A stretch of 64,000 bases of DNA, taken from the NCBI RefSeq assembly GCF_003576645.1, contig NC_044916.1:10679793-10743792 (forward strand), given 5' to 3'. This stretch comes from Ipomoea triloba. Its lineage: Eukaryota > Streptophyta > Magnoliopsida > Solanales > Convolvulaceae. This document shows, piece by piece, positions 45,031 to 56,573 of the stretch. Every line of letters begins with the position of its first letter. Within the stretch, counting starts at the first letter, position 1. A model generated the notes under the pieces. The model was given only the letters and a program-made list of their open reading frames with translations. It had not been told where the DNA came from and ran no database searches. The position numbers and the translations under genes are program-made.

Positions 45031-47101
45031 TCAATGTTTTCTTCCACAGAGATAGGTTGATTGGCTAACCTCAGCCAATCCTGTACACACAAGTGCCTCA
45101 ACAATTTTAGGAGTTAGGGAACTCCTAAAAGCATCTAGTACCCTGTCACTGGTATTGAATACTGATTCTGATGCAACAGTAGATATTGAAACATCAAGTA
45201 AATCCCTTGCCATTTTAAATAACACAGGGAACCTATCAGAATTCAGCTTCCACCATCTGAGAAGGTCAAAAGAATCCTCCTCATCCACAATAATCTCAGC
45301 CAAATACACTTCCAACTTAGTTTTTTTCTTGACAAATCCCCACTCTCCAATCTTTGTTTCTTAATTTGAGATTTCTGTTGCTTCAAAAAAAAATTGAGAT
45401 TTCTGTAATGATTGAGGTCTCCCAACAGAAACAAAATCAGATGTGATTGAGGGGGCAGATTTTTCAGATTGTTCCTGAACAGAATGGACAGGAAAACAGG
45501 CCACATAATCTTCAAACAACTCCTTAAGGCCAACAATAACCTTATCAAACATTGATTCACCCTTTTCCTCACCATATAACTGATTAAACTGTATGGGCAT
45601 ATATTCTATTTTGTCCCTGTGGCCTAAAATATTTGCATAGAATATTAGAAAATTCATTTTTAAGGCTGACCCCAATACTTATCAAACTTTGCCCTCATAT
45701 TTGTACCCATCAGCTTAACACTGCCATAAGCTTCCACCATATTTGTCAACAGGCAAGATAGATCAGAAACTTCAGAGAAAAAGGTATTAGCAGTCACATA
45801 CAATGAACCAGAAATCCTAACAGTCATTTCATAAAAGGATTTAAGAATCTTAACCAAATAAACAATGGACTGAAAGCAGGTATATTTTCACTTAAATCAG
45901 CCTTAAATGAACTATCATGATCTTCATACACTTCAAACACTTTCTGAAATAACAAAGTAGTATGCAGCATCATATAGGTGATGTTCCACCTAGTAGAAAC
46001 ATCAAGACACAAGGAATTTTTAGCTTCCACCCCAATTAGATCAGCTAGATCCCTAAACTTCTGTACCCTAGCAGGTGAGCTCCTCACATACCTAACAACA
46101 TCCCTCAATTTCTTAATAGAACTGTCGCATTCTTTCAATCCATCCTGTACAACCAAGTTAAGGATGTGAGCAATGCACCTCATGTGCAAATACTTACACC
46201 TAACAGTAGAACAACCCCATGAAACCAACTTCTTTTTCTTCAAGAAACCTAGGGCAGTATCATTACTAGAAGCATTATCAACTGTCACACTAAAGAATGA
46301 TTTTAGACCCTAGTCCAAAATACAACTCTTTAAAGCCTTTGCAATATTTCCCCCCTTGTGGGAATAGATTGGAACAAATGAAATGATATTCTTTTGGAGC
46401 TTCCACTCACTGTCAATGAAATGTGCAGTTATGCACATGTAGTTTATTCCCTAGACTGAGGTCCAAGTATCAGTTGTGATACTGACCCTCTGACTACTAG
46501 TCCTAAAATACTTCTTCAAGTTAACCCTCTCATAAAAAAATATCTTGAAAATATCCCTACTAATAGTCCATCTTGAAGGGATTTTAAATCTAGGACAGCA
46601 AACTAACACAAACTTCCTAAATCTTTGTCCCTCAACAATCCTAAATAGCAGTTCATCCACAATAATCATCTCAGCTAAGGCTATCCTTATCAAGTCTTGA
46701 TCAAACACCTAAGTACCCAACACTCATTCAGTGCCTTCGCTACTTTCAGTTCCAGCAGAAGAAGGGGCAGGTTGGAATGTCAGCAGAGATTGCCTTGTAT
46801 CCTTAGAGTGAGCATTTTTAAGGCAACTTAAAATTTAATTTCTCAGAGAAGAAGCCCCATGTTTCTTAGACTCACATGCAAACATCTTTACACAATATAA
46901 ACATTTTGCTTTGATGATGACAATGCCCTCATTGTTTTTGATCTTCTCAAAGTGATCCCATACAAGAGATCTAGTGTCAACGTCTTTCCTTATCTTTGGA
47001 ATAGATGGAGGCAATGACTGTTGAGATTGAGAATTATTTGTCTCTACAGTTGGGGCTTCCACCTCAGGTTGACTCTCAAACAGACCACTAATACTTTTCA
47101 T
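45031..47101 (-). pseudogene. hAT transposase with BED zinc finger and hATC domain, multiple stops
   Basis: Cuts and pastes the element; dead here. Read on the minus strand from Met at 47101: a BED finger (SLVWDHF, CLYCVKMF; the His after SSLRN is replaced by a stop), then FDQDLIRIALAEM, VSITTDTWTSV (first catalytic Asp region) followed by a stop, FFSVTVDNASSND, YLHMRCIAHILNLVVQDGL and CLDVSTRWNITYMML. The C-terminal dimerisation domain (LLRWWKLNSDRFPVLFKMA, STVASESVF) lies at 45060-45290. At least five stops and one or two frameshifts separate these blocks. The closest familiar type is the RICESLEEPER/Ac-like group. Confidence 0.88.
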
Positions 47102-47429
47102 CTAAAAAGGGGGAAGTATTAGTGAATGGGAAGTCACTCATGGAAAATCATCAACAAATTGGACACAAGCATCAAGCATGCATACAACATATTATCACAT
47201 AATTACTTAACAGCCAGAATTGAGAGAAATCCAGATTCAGGCAAATGAGGCAATTGAATTTACTTCATCATGTATACTCTAGATTTCATGTAATGCACAT
47301 TTCACAGTTACCATTTCAAGGTCCAATATCCATTAACTTGATGTTAATCATGTTATAAATCCAGATCAGGAACATGTCCCTCAGTTCATCATTTTTTGAT
47401 TTTATTTAAAGGCTTCCACCATTTAAGGT

Positions 47430-47965
47430 AAACTGGAGATCTCACAAATTACATATAACTAAGGGACATATCACAAATTGGATATCAAAGTAAACTAGAG
47501 ACCTCACAGATTACATATAACTGAGGGAAATATCACAAATTGGATATCAAAGTAAACTGGAGATCTCACAGATTACATATAACTGAGGGACATATCACAA
47601 ATTGGCTTGGATATCAAAGTAAACTGAAGATCTCACATATATTACATATAACTGAGAGACATATCACAAATTGGATATCAAAGTAAACTAGAGATCTCAC
47701 AGATTACGAAATAGATGACAATAAACTTAAAAAATCAAACTAGGGTTTCAAATAAGTCTGTGTTTCCACCAGAAATGACAATATATCACCAATACATATC
47801 ACAAATTCGAAATAGATGACAATAAACTTAAGAAATCAAACCAGGGTTTTAGATAAGTCAGTGCTTCCACCAGAAATGACAATATATCACCAATACGTAT
47901 CACACATTCGAAATAGATGATAATAAACTTAGCAAATCAAACTAGAGTTCCAGATAAGTCAGTGC
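47430..47965 (-). repeat. Two tandem arrays inside the hAT element
   Basis: About 47430-47715 repeats a unit of about 65 bases (GATATCAAAGTAAACT, GATCTCACA, TTACATATAACTGAGGGACA) four to five times. About 47700-47965 repeats a unit of about 105 bases (GAAATAGATGACAATAAACT, GCTTCCACCAGAAATGACAA) three times. Confidence 0.8.
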
Positions 47966-48451
47966 TTCCACCGGAAATCCACAATATATCACAATACATC
48001 ACACAAAAAATCACAAAATTGCAATATATGAATAAATTAAATTAGGGTTTTTGCGATTTACTTCGTTTCTTACAAATTCCCGGCCTGGAGAACAAGGGCT
48101 TCTAGCACAAATATCACCACTCTAACGGTCCACGACACCAGTAACACCACCACTCCACCAGGGCTTGAGGGCTTCCACCACTCGAAGAGTCGAGGTCACG
48201 AACAGAACCAGCGCCCACCGGACTACCAGAGTACACAACTCAGGGAGACAGACACTCACTGTGAGTGAATTAGTGAAATCGGAGAAGAGAAGTCGAGAAG
48301 ATAGTCAAAGACTAAAGAGAATGAGAGATTGAGAGAATCAGAGAATGAGAAAGTGAGAAACCAAAGCTAGGGCTGTGCAAGAGCCAAGAGGACAGAGTCA
48401 TAGAGGTCACGACTACGCAAATGAGGAGACACTGAACTCTTTTTCAGTATC

Positions 48452-48452
<1 letters not shown>

Positions 48453-48492
<40 letters not shown>
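48453..48492. repeat. (CA)n microsatellite
   Basis: About 20 CA units near the 5' end of the hAT element. Confidence 0.95.
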
Positions 48493-48494
<2 letters not shown>

Positions 48495-49589
48495 TAAGCA
48501 CAAACGATTTTGTATCCTAGCAGCCCTACGTAGCCCTAATTTAATTCGAATAATCGAGCGGGTCAGAAGCCAAAATACCCCACCCAATCCGAAACCGTTA
48601 AACCGACATTGTTTTGATCTTCGGTTCGGTTTACCGGTTTCGATTTCTGTTCGGTTCGGTGATGTTTAATCGGACCGTGGTTCGGTCGGTTTTCTCAAGT
48701 TGGTCGGTTCTTGCACAGCCCTATCTAGGTCGCCTTCTCATAGGAGAAGGCAACCCAGTGGCTATCTTCTCTAGTGAGAATGCAATTGCCTTCTTCTTCG
48801 TGGATTCACCGGGGACCGTTTTACGGTCACCGGTCACTTTATTGTCGGAGTTGTCCGGAATGTTCTCCGGAATCCTAGTGACTTGTGATAGCAGGTCACT
48901 AACTGGTTTTTGGACTTCATTGCACCAAAATACAATATGGATGTGTTTAATTGCTACTTTAAAAAGTTTAGGGGCTTAATTGACAAGTTTAGGAGCTTAA
49001 TTAATTTTTTCAGATAAAATTTAGGGTTTATTTAACTCTTTTCTCTTCAAAATAATGTACATTCAGTACTCAAATAATGAAATTTTAGTATATTAAACAT
49101 GTATTTTTTTTTTATGATTCACACAACACGTAATCTGCGGATCATTGCATGGTCCACATAAAAATTTGCCTATTTTTACCAAGTCATATCCTCTAGGATC
49201 TTTTCTATCTCTCCTTCATTTTCAAATTGAGAATTCACAATGTGTAAGCTCCAACTTGCGGGGATATTGCAACATGAAGCAAGTGTACTTATGTAGTTCA
49301 AAAAAGAAAGGAGAAAAATAAATAAATTAGTGATGTAATAGACAAAAGCTAGCTGATTAGTACTGTTGATTAGTTGGCAGTTTGTTAAGCTGGAACGTGT
49401 CCTCTTCGCTATAAAAATAAGCCCAAGCTGTGTAATCAGGAAAAGTGGTGAATAAAGTCCCATAACATTTAACTTCAATTTATCCAAATAAGTGACTGAT
49501 CGAAGCAATGAATTTCTCCACCCACCAAACACTTCCTAGCACTTTCGATCATAATGTTTCTAGAACCATGAACAAAATCTTATGGAAAA

Positions 49590-50108
49590 GAGTTAAATCC
49601 AGCCCTGGTACTCCGACTATGTTGATTTTTCAAAATTAGTCCCCGACTTTTAATTTGGACAATTTAAGTCCATTGACTTTCAAATTCTTTCCAATGTTGG
49701 CTCTTTCATCAAATTTTGGTTAAGTTGAGGTCAAATGAAGGGGTAAAATTGTCCGTTCACCAGTATAGTGTATTATTACTCGTATTTCTCCTGTCCTATA
49801 CTCTATATATATGAATATAATCTCAGTCGAGGAGACTTCGTCTGAAATTATATGGCTTTGATTGAGACTTCGACTGAGATTATATTCATATGCAACGTAT
49901 ATGACAGGAGAAATACGAGTAATAATACACTAAACATGTAAACGAACAATTTTACCCCTTCATTTGAACTCAACTTAACCAAAATTTGACAAAAAGACCA
50001 ACATTAAAAAGAATTTAAAAGTCAAGGGACCTAAATTGTCCAAATTAAAAGTCAGAGACTAATTTTGGAAAATCAACATAGTCGGAGGACCATTGCTGGA
50101 ATTAACTC
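49590..50108. mobile_element. Mutator-type MITE, 9-10 bp TSD
   Basis: The inverted ends GAGTTAAATCCAGCCCTGGT and GAGTTAATTCCAGCAATGGT are followed by matching CTCCGACTATGTTGATTTT arms. TTATGGAAAA flanks both sides (49580-49589, 50109-50118). The diverged block at 57.8 kb has the empty site with a single TTATGGAAAA. 519 bp, no gene. Confidence 0.9.
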
Positions 50109-50209
50109 TTATGGAAAATGTTTAAATTCAATTCATTGCAATAACTTTTATTTTAATATCCGAACCCATATGGATAAAAATTAAAAAAAAAAAAACCTGA
50201 ATTCAAAGG

Positions 50210-50583
50210 CGCAAATTATATTGTGGACCATGGTCATGGCTGATACTGCAGTTGTATTGAACGGATACTGCAGTTATGTTGAACTGATACTGCAGTTGTG
50301 TTGAAAGGGAACTGTAGTTTCGCGGAACAGAGGTCGTTTCATGACTTCATCTGTTCAACACACTGCAGTATCACTTCAATACAACTGCAGTATCCATTCA
50401 ACACAACTGCAGTATCGTATCAGTTCAACACAATTGCAGTTCCAGACGGATGAAACGGTCTCTGTTCCACGCAACTGCAATTCCCTATCAACACAACTAC
50501 AATATCAGTTCAACACAACTGCAATATCCGTTCAACACAACTGCAGTATCAGCCATGGTGCATGGTCGACGGTATAACGACTG
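50210..50583. mobile_element. Foldback element, family D (CTGCAGTTGTGTTGAA units)
   Basis: The outer ends CGCAAATTATATTGTGGACC and, inverted, CAGTCGTTATACCGTCGACC enclose two arms made of units of about 21 bases (GATACTGCAGTTGTGTTGAA with variants), in opposite orientation. A second member lies at 56807-57127. The ends resemble those of family C at 26.08 kb. Its inner 325 bases are missing from copy B of this block. Confidence 0.75.
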
Positions 50584-50879
50584 CATCTAAGGTTGTGATA
50601 GAGTTAATTAACTCGAATAGCCTGAATTAATTAAAACTAATGATTAAAGAGATAAACAATAATAACTCAACAAAAAAAAAAAAGAGATAAATAATAAAGA
50701 CAAAGTATAAAGCTTAAAGGAGACATGCAATTCTCTTGTATTAAGAATTCTTGTAATGTGATTGGAATGTAGATATTGATGTCTTAATAAAGACAATAGG
50801 GAAAATATATATACTAAACCCATCCCCTAAATCGGCCTATAAAAAAAGGGTGGGCGGTTATGGCTATTGCCCAAGCTCN

Positions 50880-52474
50880 GGATGTGTTTAATTGCTACTT
50901 TAAAAAGTTTAGGGGCTTAATTGACAAGTTTAGGAGCTTAATTAATTTTTTCAGATAAAATTTAGGGTTTATTTAACTCTTTTCTCTTCAAAATAATGTA
51001 CATTCAGTACTCAAATAATGAAATTTTAGTATATTAAACATGTATTTTTTTTTTATGATTCACACAACACGTAATCTGCGGATCATTGCATGGTCCACAT
51101 AAAAATTTGCCTATTTTTACCAAGTCATATCCTCTAGGATCTTTTCTATCTCTCCTTCATTTTCAAATTGAGAATTCACAATGTGTAAGCTCCAACTTGC
51201 GGGGATATTGCAACATGAAGCAAGTGTACTTATGTAGTTCAAAAAAGAAAGGAGAAAAATAAATAAATTAGTGATGTAATAGACAAAAGCTAGCTGATTA
51301 GTACTGTTGATTAGTTGGCAGTTTGTTAAGCTGGAACGTGTCCTCTTCGCTATAAAAATAAGCCCAAGCTGTGTAATCAGGAAAAGTGGTGAATAAAGTC
51401 CCATAACATTTAACTTCAATTTATCCAAATAAGTGACTGATCGAAGCAATGAATTTCTCCACCCACCAAACACTTCCTAGCACTTTCGATCATAATGTTT
51501 CTAGAACCATGAACAAAATCTTATGGAAAAGAGTTAAATCCAGCCCTGGTACTCCGACTATGTTGATTTTTCAAAATTAGTCCCCGACTTTTAATTTGGA
51601 CAATTTAAGTCCATTGACTTTCAAATTCTTTCCAATGTTGGCTCTTTCATCAAATTTTGGTTAAGTTGAGGTCAAATGAAGGGGTAAAATTGTCCGTTCA
51701 CCAGTATAGTGTATTATTACTCGTATTTCTCCTGTCCTATACTCTATATATATGAATATAATCTCAGTCGAGGAGACTTCGTCTGAAATTATATGGCTTT
51801 GATTGAGACTTCGACTGAGATTATATTCATATGCAACGTATATGACAGGAGAAATACGAGTAATAATACACTAAACATGTAAACGAACAATTTTACCCCT
51901 TCATTTGAACTCAACTTAACCAAAATTTGACAAAAAGACCAACATTAAAAAGAATTTAAAAGTCAAGGGACCTAAATTGTCCAAATTAAAAGTCAGAGAC
52001 TAATTTTGGAAAATCAACATAGTCGGAGGACCATTGCTGGAATTAACTCTTATGGAAAATGTTTAAATTCAATTCATTGCAATAACTTTTATTTTAATAT
52101 CCGAACCCATATGGATAAAAATTAAAAAAAAAAAAACCTGAATTCAAAGGCGCAAATTATATTGTGGACCATGGTGCATGGTCGACGGTATAACGACTGC
52201 ATCTAAGGTTGTGATAGAGTTAATTAACTCGAATAGCCTGAATTAATTAAAACTAATGATTAAAGAGATAAACAATAATAACTCAACAAAAAAAAAAAAG
52301 AGATAAATAATAAAGACAAAGTATAAAGCTTAAAGGAGACATGCAATTCTCTTGTATTAAGAATTCTTGTAATGTGATTGGAATGTAGATATTGATGTCT
52401 TAATAAAGACAATAGGGAAAATATATATACTAAACCCATCCCCTAAATCGGCCTATAAAAAAAGGGTGGGCGGT
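50880..52474. repeat. Repeated block, copy B
   Basis: Repeats 48939-50234 and 50560 to about 50860 without visible differences apart from the missing 325-bp foldback part. Bounded by single Ns at 50879 and 52475. It also contains a copy of the MITE at 51531-52049 with its TTATGGAAAA flanks. Confidence 0.85.
51531..52049. mobile_element. Mutator-type MITE, copy within block B
   Basis: Same sequence as 49590-50108, with flanking TTATGGAAAA at 51521-51530 and 52050-52059. Probably the same locus represented twice by the assembly. Confidence 0.8.
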
Positions 52475-52475
52475 N

Positions 52476-52798
52476 CCATGGTGCATGGTCGACGGTATAA
52501 CGACTGCATCTAAGGTTGTGATAGAGTTAATTAACTCGAATAGCCTGAATTAATTAAAACTAATGATTAAAGAGATAAACAATAATAACTCAACAAAAAA
52601 AAAAAAGAGATAAATAATAAAGACAAAGTATAAAGCTTAAAGGAGACATGCAATTCTCTTGTATTAAGAATTCTTGTAATGTGATTGGAATGTAGATATT
52701 GATGTCTTAATAAAGACAATAGGGAAAATATATATACTAAACCCATCCCCTAAATCGGCCTATAAAAAAAGGGTGGGCGGTTATGGCTATTGCCCAAG
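52476..52798. repeat. Repeated block, copy C (continues into unique sequence)
   Basis: Repeats 50553-50878 exactly by eye, begins right after the single N at 52475 at the CCATGGT edge of the foldback, and then runs on into the GC-rich segment at 52.8 kb that copies A and B lack. Confidence 0.85.
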
Positions 52799-53060
52799 CT
52801 CGCCCGTGCCTGGCCTTGAGCCCAACACCGAGCTCGGTCTTGGGCACTCAGGGTTGTGCTTCGTCGAGCTCGACCTTGGGGCCTCGAGGCTGACCGGGGC
52901 TAGCCTTTGGTGTCCGAGCCCGCGATCACTAAGGTCAACCCAAATTATCTTGATCTGCTTCATTAGGTCGGTTTGCTTCGGACCCTTCTCCAATATGTCC
53001 CATCAGGTTACTATACTAATTTATATAAATGACAAAGCTACAAGGTCTCTAGTATTATAA
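52799..53060. repeat. GC-rich low-complexity segment, short version
   Basis: CCTTGGGGCCTCGAGGCTG-type words form about 160 GC-rich bases in AT-rich surroundings, followed by TTGATCTGCTTCATTAGGTC and CCCTTCTCCAATATGTCCCA. A longer version lies at 58160-58760. Open frames here are by-products of base composition. A retroelement LTR is possible but not shown. Confidence 0.5.
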
Positions 53061-54070
53061 TTCATAATTTGACCAATTATTTGACCAATTACCTCTTTTA
53101 TTTTTAATTTACAATGGAAACTAAATAAAAGGCTAAAATACTTGTGCAACTATAAAAGTATTATTATCGCCCATTATATATAGTAGTAAATGAATGGAAA
53201 AAAAAACAGTGGCATGCCATCAACAAAAATATATTTTTTTTCGATAGTAATTAAATGGTACAGAGTATTATACTACAATACCCTTTTTAGATATAATAAA
53301 TAATTGTTGTAAATTCTCATGCAGATTCATCAATCGTCAATATATCGATAGAGTAAGTTTTGTTTACCTATTTTAAAGAAAAAGAAAAACGAGTAGAAGT
53401 AGAAGAAGAGAGAAAAAGAAATAAAAATTTCCACACCAAAATGTAACAAGAAATTATTGATTAAACATACAATAAGTATTTTTTGTACTGTCATAGAAGT
53501 ATTTTACTTCTCGTGAAAACTAGTGAAAGTACTACAACACTAAGAGACGAGCAAGGACGATAGAAATAAAATGATTGGGAACAAAAATAAATACACTCCA
53601 ATCTTAATAGGATTGTTACAGAAATATACCTTTTGGACATGTAAATGCTCACACTGGCTTCCACCATGTGGTGACTCCGGAAAGACAAATAAAAAGTATA
53701 AAATAATAAATATTGATATTTATCTAATAATCCAATCTCATATACAATAGAGCTACTTTATTAAAAAAAAAAAATTTTATACTATTTCGGGCATTATCTA
53801 AACTAAGAATATATTCTTTTTATATCCAACTATATATTCCCGTCAGAATCTTGAACTTCAACATTTTGGGAATATTGGGGAGATGCTCGTTCGAAAATAC
53901 AAGTAGCATGTGCTGAACACAGCTCCGTTATGTGTTATATTCTTTCAATCTGAAAGTAAAATAAAATTATTATAAGAAAAAAATATTAGTAACAAAAATA
54001 ATTACTGACAAGTACAGAAATCCCTAACTAAAGATATTATATATGTTTTTGTGAGAGTTAAAATTACTCT
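53061..54070. other. AT-rich spacer, no gene seen
   Basis: Only short frames without recognisable domains, plus an A/G-rich tract at 53380-53430. Confidence 0.5.
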
Positions 54071-55140
54071 AGCTAAAATTTTTGAATAATTGGGCCCATG
54101 CCTATACGGATTAAGAAGCAACACAATACACAATCCTGAAAAGTTAATAAATACATTTTTATATTAATACATATTTTATATGTCATCCAGAATTTAAATT
54201 ATATTACAAATTCTAGATCTTATGCCAACCAACACGTGAGCTGACATTTATTATTTTCAATATATTATTATGAATTTAAGATCCGACATACCAAGTTGTA
54301 AATTTTATTTGTGGTGTATGACATTAGTTGTAAATTTTGAATAGTTGGGTCCATACCTATATGACTATATCAATTAAGAAACTACACAACATACAATCCC
54401 TAATAATTAATAAATACATTTTTTATATTAATTACATATTTTATATGACAATCAAAATTTCTATTATATTAAGAATTCTAGATCTTACCTACCAACAAAT
54501 GAGCTGCCGTTATACGTTTCCATTATATTATTACGAATTTAAGATCTGACTTACCAAGTTGTGAAAATCAAATTTTTTTTTGTTTTTTTTTTGTTTTGGA
54601 GTGTATGAAATAGTCGTAATTTTTTAATTATTGAGTCCATGCCTATATCGATTAAGAAACATTTACAATATAAAACCCTGAATAATTAATAAATACATTT
54701 TAATATTAATTACATATTTTATATGATAGTCAATATTTTCATTATATTACTAATTCTAGATCTTACCTACCAACACATGAGCTAGCATTATAATTTCTGT
54801 TATATTGTTATGAATTTATGATCCGACATACCAAGTTGTGATCGAAAATCGGCGTTCTTTTTCTTTTTTTTTTTTGGGTGGGGCATGGCATTAGTTAAAA
54901 TTTTAAAATAGTTGGGTCCATGCCTATATAGATTAAGAAGAAAACACAATATACAATCCAGAATAATTAATGAATACATTTTTATATTAATTACATAATT
55001 TATATGTCAGCCAAAATTTCAATTATATTACAAATTCTAATCTTACCTACCAACATAGGAGCTGGCATTTAATATTTTCATTATATTTTTACGAATTTAA
55101 TTAAGATCCGACATACCAAGTTGTATAAATCTTTATTGAT
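54070..55140 (+). repeat. Tandem array, four units of about 260-285 bases
   Basis: Units start near 54080, 54340, 54622 and 54905. Each has TTGGGTCCATGCCTATA, GATTAAGAA, ACACAATATACAATCC, AATAATTAATAAATACATTT, ATTCTAGATCTTACCTACCA, GAGCTGGCATT and AAGATCCGACATACCAAGTT in the same order, diverged by perhaps 10-20%. The spacing suggests a local expansion or a small satellite. Confidence 0.8.
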
Positions 55141-56075
55141 TGTTACACGTTTAAGATCCGTAATCTCAAGTTTAGAAAATCTTTATGGTTCGTTGAGCTG
55201 TAAATTTCCAATTTAATTTGTATTTATTTTAATAACATAATAAATTTCAATTGATAATATCGAATTGAAAAGTGTTTGCAATCAAAAAAATATGGAGTTG
55301 ATTTTTTAACAAATGAGGGGTGTTTTTTTTTACTATGGAAAAAATACAAACATTTTTGTGGGGTCTACTAGTTTGAAAAATGACAGAGAACAACAATGCA
55401 ACGGACACGTATAAGAAACTACTGTACCTAGCACTACACACGCCAGCTGGCCTGGGCGCTTAAAAGAATTATTATTATTTTTTTCTTTTACTATTTTAGA
55501 ATTTGTTTTCTCTTTTTTTTGTCCCTTTTTTGCTCTTCTCTCTTCCCCTCTCTCTCCTTACTTAAATCTGAAAAAGCCAATAAAAATTCATACATTTAAG
55601 TTTGCTCTAAGACTCAAAGGTCTAGATCTAGACCTACAAGTGTCATATAGCTATGGCTATTAATTGCCATAGCTATGCATAGTCGCCGGATGAAGACAAC
55701 TTCTCTGCCAAGCAACTTTTAGTTTTATTGTTTATATATATATTAAAAAAAACTGTCCATACATCTGTTGAGTGAGTATCACATAAGAAAGAATATATAT
55801 GTAACATGTCTAGTGACCATCAGTAGTAACTTGATGCATAATTAATTTTAAGATTCATCCACGTTTAACTAAATGTGAAAGTTTTGGTATAAATCAACCC
55901 TAAATCTCCAAGCTAATTGCCTGACATTTAGAAATGCATATAACTTAACGTGATAATTAATCACGGTAAAATTTTTATGTGGACCATGACCTACACAACG
56001 TTGTGTGGACCATAAAAATATTTTTTAATATACTAAAAATATTATTTACATATAGAATATACATTATATAAAATA

Positions 56076-56476
56076 GGGATAAGGGTCAAATAGACCCTCG
56101 AACTATAATCAATTGTGCAATTAGGTCCTCGAACAATAAAAAGCTTCAATTAGGCCCCGAACTTGTTATTTTGGGGCAAATAGACCCTTTAACCTATTTG
56201 TGACCTATAATTGCAGGTCACCAAAAATTCCGGCCAACTCCGGCGAAGTTCCGGCAAACAACACAAAACCATCCACCACCGGCGACCGCAACTTCGCCGG
56301 ACGATCGCCGGAGTTGGCCGGAATTTTTGGTGACCTGCAATTATAGGTCACAAATAGGTTAAAGGGTCTATTTGACCCAAAATAACAAGTTCGGGGGCCT
56401 AATTGAAGCTTTTTATTATTCGAGGGCCTAATTGCACAATTGATTATAGTTTGAGGGTCTATTTGACCCTTATCCC
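56076..56476. mobile_element. Mutator-type palindromic MITE, 9-bp TSD, with an empty site in the other arm
   Basis: Starts GGGATAAGGGTCAAATAGAC and ends with its complement. The arms of about 150-180 bases are nearly perfect (CAATTGTGCAATTAGG, AATTCCGGCCAACTCCGGCG) around a short centre. TATAAAATA flanks both sides (56067-56075, 56477-56485). The inverted partner has one TATAAAATA and no insert near 40088-40097. 401 bp, no gene. Confidence 0.92.
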
Positions 56477-56504
56477 TATAAAATAATATACTTTCTATAA
56501 GTAT

Positions 56505-56573
56505 GCCCTTATAGCTCAGTGGTAGAGCGTCAGTCTTCTAAACTGAAGGTCTGTACAATCCTGCATAGGGGCA
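56505..56573 (+). pseudogene. tRNA-Thr-derived pseudogene with TCT anticodon
   Basis: A diverged copy of the tRNA at 40001-40072. The acceptor (GCCCTTA/TAGGGGC), D arm and anticodon stem (TCAGT/ACTGA) still pair, but the loop reads CTTCTAA, changing the anticodon from TGT to TCT (Arg), and the T arm is 3 bases short (TGTACAATCCTGCA), so it has no normal TTC loop or B box. A functional tRNA-Arg is unlikely on this fold. Confidence 0.8.

Larger units (their letters stand above)
43769..48723 (-). mobile_element. hAT (Ac-like) DNA transposon, 4955 bp, 8-bp TSD, inactive
   Basis: The termini TAGGGCTGAGCA and, inverted, TAGGGCTGTGCA match at 11 of 12 positions and are flanked by TCTAGGTC on both sides (43761-43768 and 48724-48731). 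A transposase remnant lies on the minus strand at 45031-47101. The 5' subterminal part (47.4-48.0 kb) holds tandem repeats, and a (CA)n tract lies at 48453-48492. It is inserted in the Mutator-type MITE. Confidence 0.92.
43441..49045. mobile_element. Mutator-type foldback MITE (9-bp TSD), split by a hAT element
   Basis: The left part 43441-43768 and right part 48732-49045 are inverted repeats of each other (GTGCAATGAA.TCCAAAAA, CTATCACAAGTCACTA, GTGACCGG, GAGAAGGCGACC). The outer flanks carry TTCAAAATA on both sides (43432-43440 and 49046-49054). Without the hAT insertion the element is about 640 bp. No coding sequence of its own. Confidence 0.85.
48939..50878. repeat. Repeated block, copy A
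   Basis: Identical by eye to 50880-52474 (offset 1941) up to 50234, then again from 50560. It includes the right end of the Mutator-type MITE, the MITE at 49590-50108 and a 325-bp foldback part that copy B lacks. It ends at a single N (50879). The identity and the N suggest unresolved overlapping contigs rather than real tandem copies. Confidence 0.85.

Noticed and set aside
49176..49532. 118-codon minus-strand frame, seen again at 51117-51473
   Set aside because: The two are the same sequence repeated by the assembly. The peptide has no recognisable domain, and the third, diverged block at 57.6 kb breaks the frame.
54070..55140. CRISPR-like array
   Set aside because: The repeats are about 280 bases, diverged and without unique spacers, in a plant nuclear genome. 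This is ordinary tandem repeat DNA.
56505..56573. Functional tRNA-Arg(TCT)
   Set aside because: The T arm is 3 bases short and lacks a TTC loop and a B box, and the body is otherwise that of the tRNA-Thr at 40 kb.
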